The position numbers and the translations under genes are program-made. This document shows, one piece after another, positions 31,519-32,969 of a stretch of DNA of 32,969 nt. Below the pieces are notes generated by a model that was not told where the DNA came from, made no database searches, and saw only the letters and a list, made by a program, of their open reading frames with translations. This DNA is from Burkholderia sp. Ac-20379. Its GTDB lineage: Bacteria; Pseudomonadota; Gammaproteobacteria; Burkholderiales; Burkholderiaceae. The DNA lies in assembly GCF_017104645.1 (NCBI RefSeq), contig NZ_JAAGPF010000055.1:1-32969 (forward strand). The letters run 5' to 3'. Within the stretch, counting starts at the first letter, position 1; every line of letters starts with the position of its first letter.

Positions 31519-32799
31519 TCATTTTCCGGTGGAAGGGTGAGCGAGCGGCAGCGCGTTTTCGGGCTGCGGCTTGACGATCAGCGTCAGTACCACGGCCGCC
31601 ACCAGCGCGGCGCTCATGAATGCGTACGACGCCGCGGGCGAGCCGGTCGCGCCGTTCAGGTAGCCGACGAAATACGAGCCGACGAACGAGCCGAGCGCGC
31701 CCATGCTGTTGATCAGCGCCATCGCGCCGCCCGCCACGTTCTTCGGCAGCAGCTCCGGCACGATCGCGAAGAACGGGCCGTACGGCGCGTACATGGCCGC
31801 CCCCGCCACCACGAGCAGCGAATACGACAGCCAGAAATGCGTCGAGCCGAGCGCGTACGAACCGGCGAACGCGAGCGCGCCGATCAGCAGGAACGGCCAG
31901 ACGAACGCCTTGCGCGAATCGAGCTTGTCGGACGCCCACGACACCAGCAGCATCGCGATGGTGGCCGCCAGATACGGCAGCGCCGACAGCCAGCCGGTCT
32001 CGACCATGCCGAGCGACGAGCCGTTCTTGACGATCGACGGCAGCCACAGCACGAAGCCGTATACTCCAATGCTCCAGCAGAAGTACTGCGCGCACAGCAT
32101 GATCACGGCCGGCTGGCGGAACGCCTCGCGGTAGTTGCGCATCGGCTTGAGCCCGGCCTGTTCGGCGGCCAGCACGCGTTCGATGTCGCGCTTCTCGTCG
32201 CCGTTGAGCCACTTCGCCTGGGCCGGCTTGTCCTGCACCAGCACCCACCAGCACACCGCCCAGACGATCGCCGGCACGCCCTCGGCGATGAACATGTGGC
32301 GCCAGCCGAATTCGTGCACCAGATAGCCCGACACCACCGACATCCACAGCACCGTGACCGGATTGCCGAGAATCAGAAACGTGTTGGCGCGCGAGCGTTC
32401 GTGCTTCGTGAACCAGTTGCTGATGTAGATCAGCATGGCCGGCATCACGGCCGCCTCGACCACGCCGAGCGCGAAGCGGATCGCCATCAGCGACGGGATG
32501 TTGTCGATCACGCCGGTGAGCGCCGCGCAGCCGCCCCACAGGATCAGGCTCCAGAACACCAGCCGCTTGACGCTGCGGCGCTCGGCGTAGATCGCGCCGG
32601 GAATCTGGAAGAAGAAGTAGCCGAGGAAGAACAGCGCGCCGATCAGCGAGGCGAGATCCTTGCCGATGCCGAGATCCTGATTGATGCCGGCCGCCGACGC
32701 GAAGCCGAAATTCGCGCGATCGAGATACGCGAGGCTGTACGTGATGAACACGATCGGCATGATCTTCCACCAGCGGCGGACCGGAAGCGTGGCATGCAT
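31519..32799 (-). CDS. kguT: MFS transporter, probable 2-ketogluconate permease KguT
   Basis: A 426-residue major-facilitator protein of the anion:cation symporter family with 12 predicted helices. [13 protein letters not shown] in helix 1 and [20 protein letters not shown] near helix 4 are typical. Large blocks ([50 protein letters not shown]) agree with my recollection of Pseudomonas KguT. It would import 2-ketogluconate, a product of periplasmic glucose oxidation. It overlaps the downstream kguD start region and lies 70 bp downstream of the probable kguK, forming an operon with both. Confidence 0.88.
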   Translation of the reverse strand: MHATLPVRRWWKIMPIVFITYSLAYLDRANFGFASAAGINQDLGIGKDLASLIGALFFLGYFFFQIPGAIYAERRSVKRLVFWSLILWGGCAALTGVIDNIPSLMAIRFALGVVEAAVMPAMLIYISNWFTKHERSRANTFLILGNPVTVLWMSVVSGYLVHEFGWRHMFIAEGVPAIVWAVCWWVLVQDKPAQAKWLNGDEKRDIERVLAAEQAGLKPMRNYREAFRQPAVIMLCAQYFCWSIGVYGFVLWLPSIVKNGSSLGMVETGWLSALPYLAATIAMLLVSWASDKLDSRKAFVWPFLLIGALAFAGSYALGSTHFWLSYSLLVVAGAAMYAPYGPFFAIVPELLPKNVAGGAMALINSMGALGSFVGSYFVGYLNGATGSPAASYAFMSAALVAAVVLTLIVKPQPENALPLAHPSTGK

Positions 32800-32869
32800 G
32801 GGGCTGTCTCCTTCGGCGTCGTGCGCCGTTGCGGGTTCGTCGCGGCGCGCGCGGCGCCGCGCGGGGCGA

Positions 32870-32969
32870 TTATCGCGCGAGCGCGTCGGCCGGGGCCGGG
32901 GCCGGCTCGGCAGCCGGGGCCGCTTCGAGGCGATCGAGTTCGGCGCGCGTGGGCAGGCCTTCCGAATCG
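32870..32969 (-). CDS. 3' end of an upstream minus-strand gene, probable 2-ketogluconokinase KguK (partial)
   Basis: The last 32 codons and TAA stop (32870-32872) of a gene running off the right edge: DSEGLPTRAELDRLEAA, then an Ala/Pro-rich tail ending ALAR. Sugar kinases of the PfkB family often end with an LPTRAEL-like sequence, and the kgu order predicts kguK here, but the visible part is too short to prove it. Confidence 0.5.
   Translation of the reverse strand, partial: DSEGLPTRAELDRLEAAPAAEPAPAPADALAR

Noticed and set aside
31523-32770. Upstream extension of the kguD frame over kguT
   Set aside because: It overlaps kguT in another frame on the same strand and reads as low-complexity Arg/Gly/Ala sequence; kguD starts at 31513 or 31522.

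Overview
The window is high-GC chromosomal DNA from a betaproteobacterium, most likely Burkholderia sensu lato. The evidence is the gene set and order (uppP-trmB, crcB-yggT, ribBA-ribH-nusB-aminotransferase, ubiD-lysE), the codon use and the roughly 65-70% GC of the backbone. A plant-associated species such as one of the B. gladioli/glumae group would fit the oxalate and 2-ketogluconate genes, but the species cannot be fixed from this sequence alone. Identifications rest on motif reading and memory of protein families, not on database searches.

Backbone left (1-2.6 kb): a DUF1439-type lipoprotein, undecaprenyl-diphosphatase (uppP) and tRNA m7G methyltransferase (trmB).

Accessory block A (about 2.6-8.3 kb, visibly lower GC): a tight six-gene operon. 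It encodes an EamA exporter, a JAMM metalloprotease, a ThiS/MoaD-MoeB-rhodanese fusion, a variant cysteine-synthase-like PLP enzyme, a CysE-like serine acetyltransferase and an AlaX-type tRNA-editing protein. Together these make a complete carrier-protein (CysO-like) sulfur-transfer and beta-substitution pathway with an exporter and a translation-quality-control factor. It looks like a dedicated pathway for cysteine or a cysteine-like amino acid with built-in protection, and it is the best candidate for an undescribed system.

Accessory block B (8.39-14.24 kb): an element sitting in a tRNA-Gly(CCC) gene. It is flanked by a 45-bp direct repeat of the 5' half of the tRNA plus 5 bp of upstream DNA, so the intact tRNA now has a promoter region supplied by the element. 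Cargo: a protein joining a MazG-like domain, two matching zinc knuckles and a GGDEF domain; an orphan ParA-like ATPase; a small lysine-rich protein; and a DUF5343 protein. Its noncoding DNA holds a 10-bp-phased GTGA repeat array, a large nested inverted repeat and several terminator-like hairpins. No integrase is visible. Some features recall P4-like satellites, but this is tentative.

Backbone right (14.3-25.7 kb): crcB, yggT, a DUF2520 dehydrogenase-like protein, a PY-rich secreted protein, a LysE-family exporter, ubiD, a lytic transglycosylase preceded by a candidate ~140-nt small RNA or attenuator, an aminotransferase, nusB, ribH, ribBA (with a degenerate RibA half) and a second LysE-family exporter.

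Metabolic block (25.7-33 kb): tatA divergent from a Tat-signal oxalate decarboxylase, followed by the manganese importer mntH and a convergent LysR regulator. This reads as a self-contained periplasmic oxalate-degradation module: translocase subunit, enzyme, metal supply and possible regulator. The window ends with kguD, kguT and the 3' end of a probable kguK, all on the minus strand, for 2-ketogluconate uptake and catabolism.
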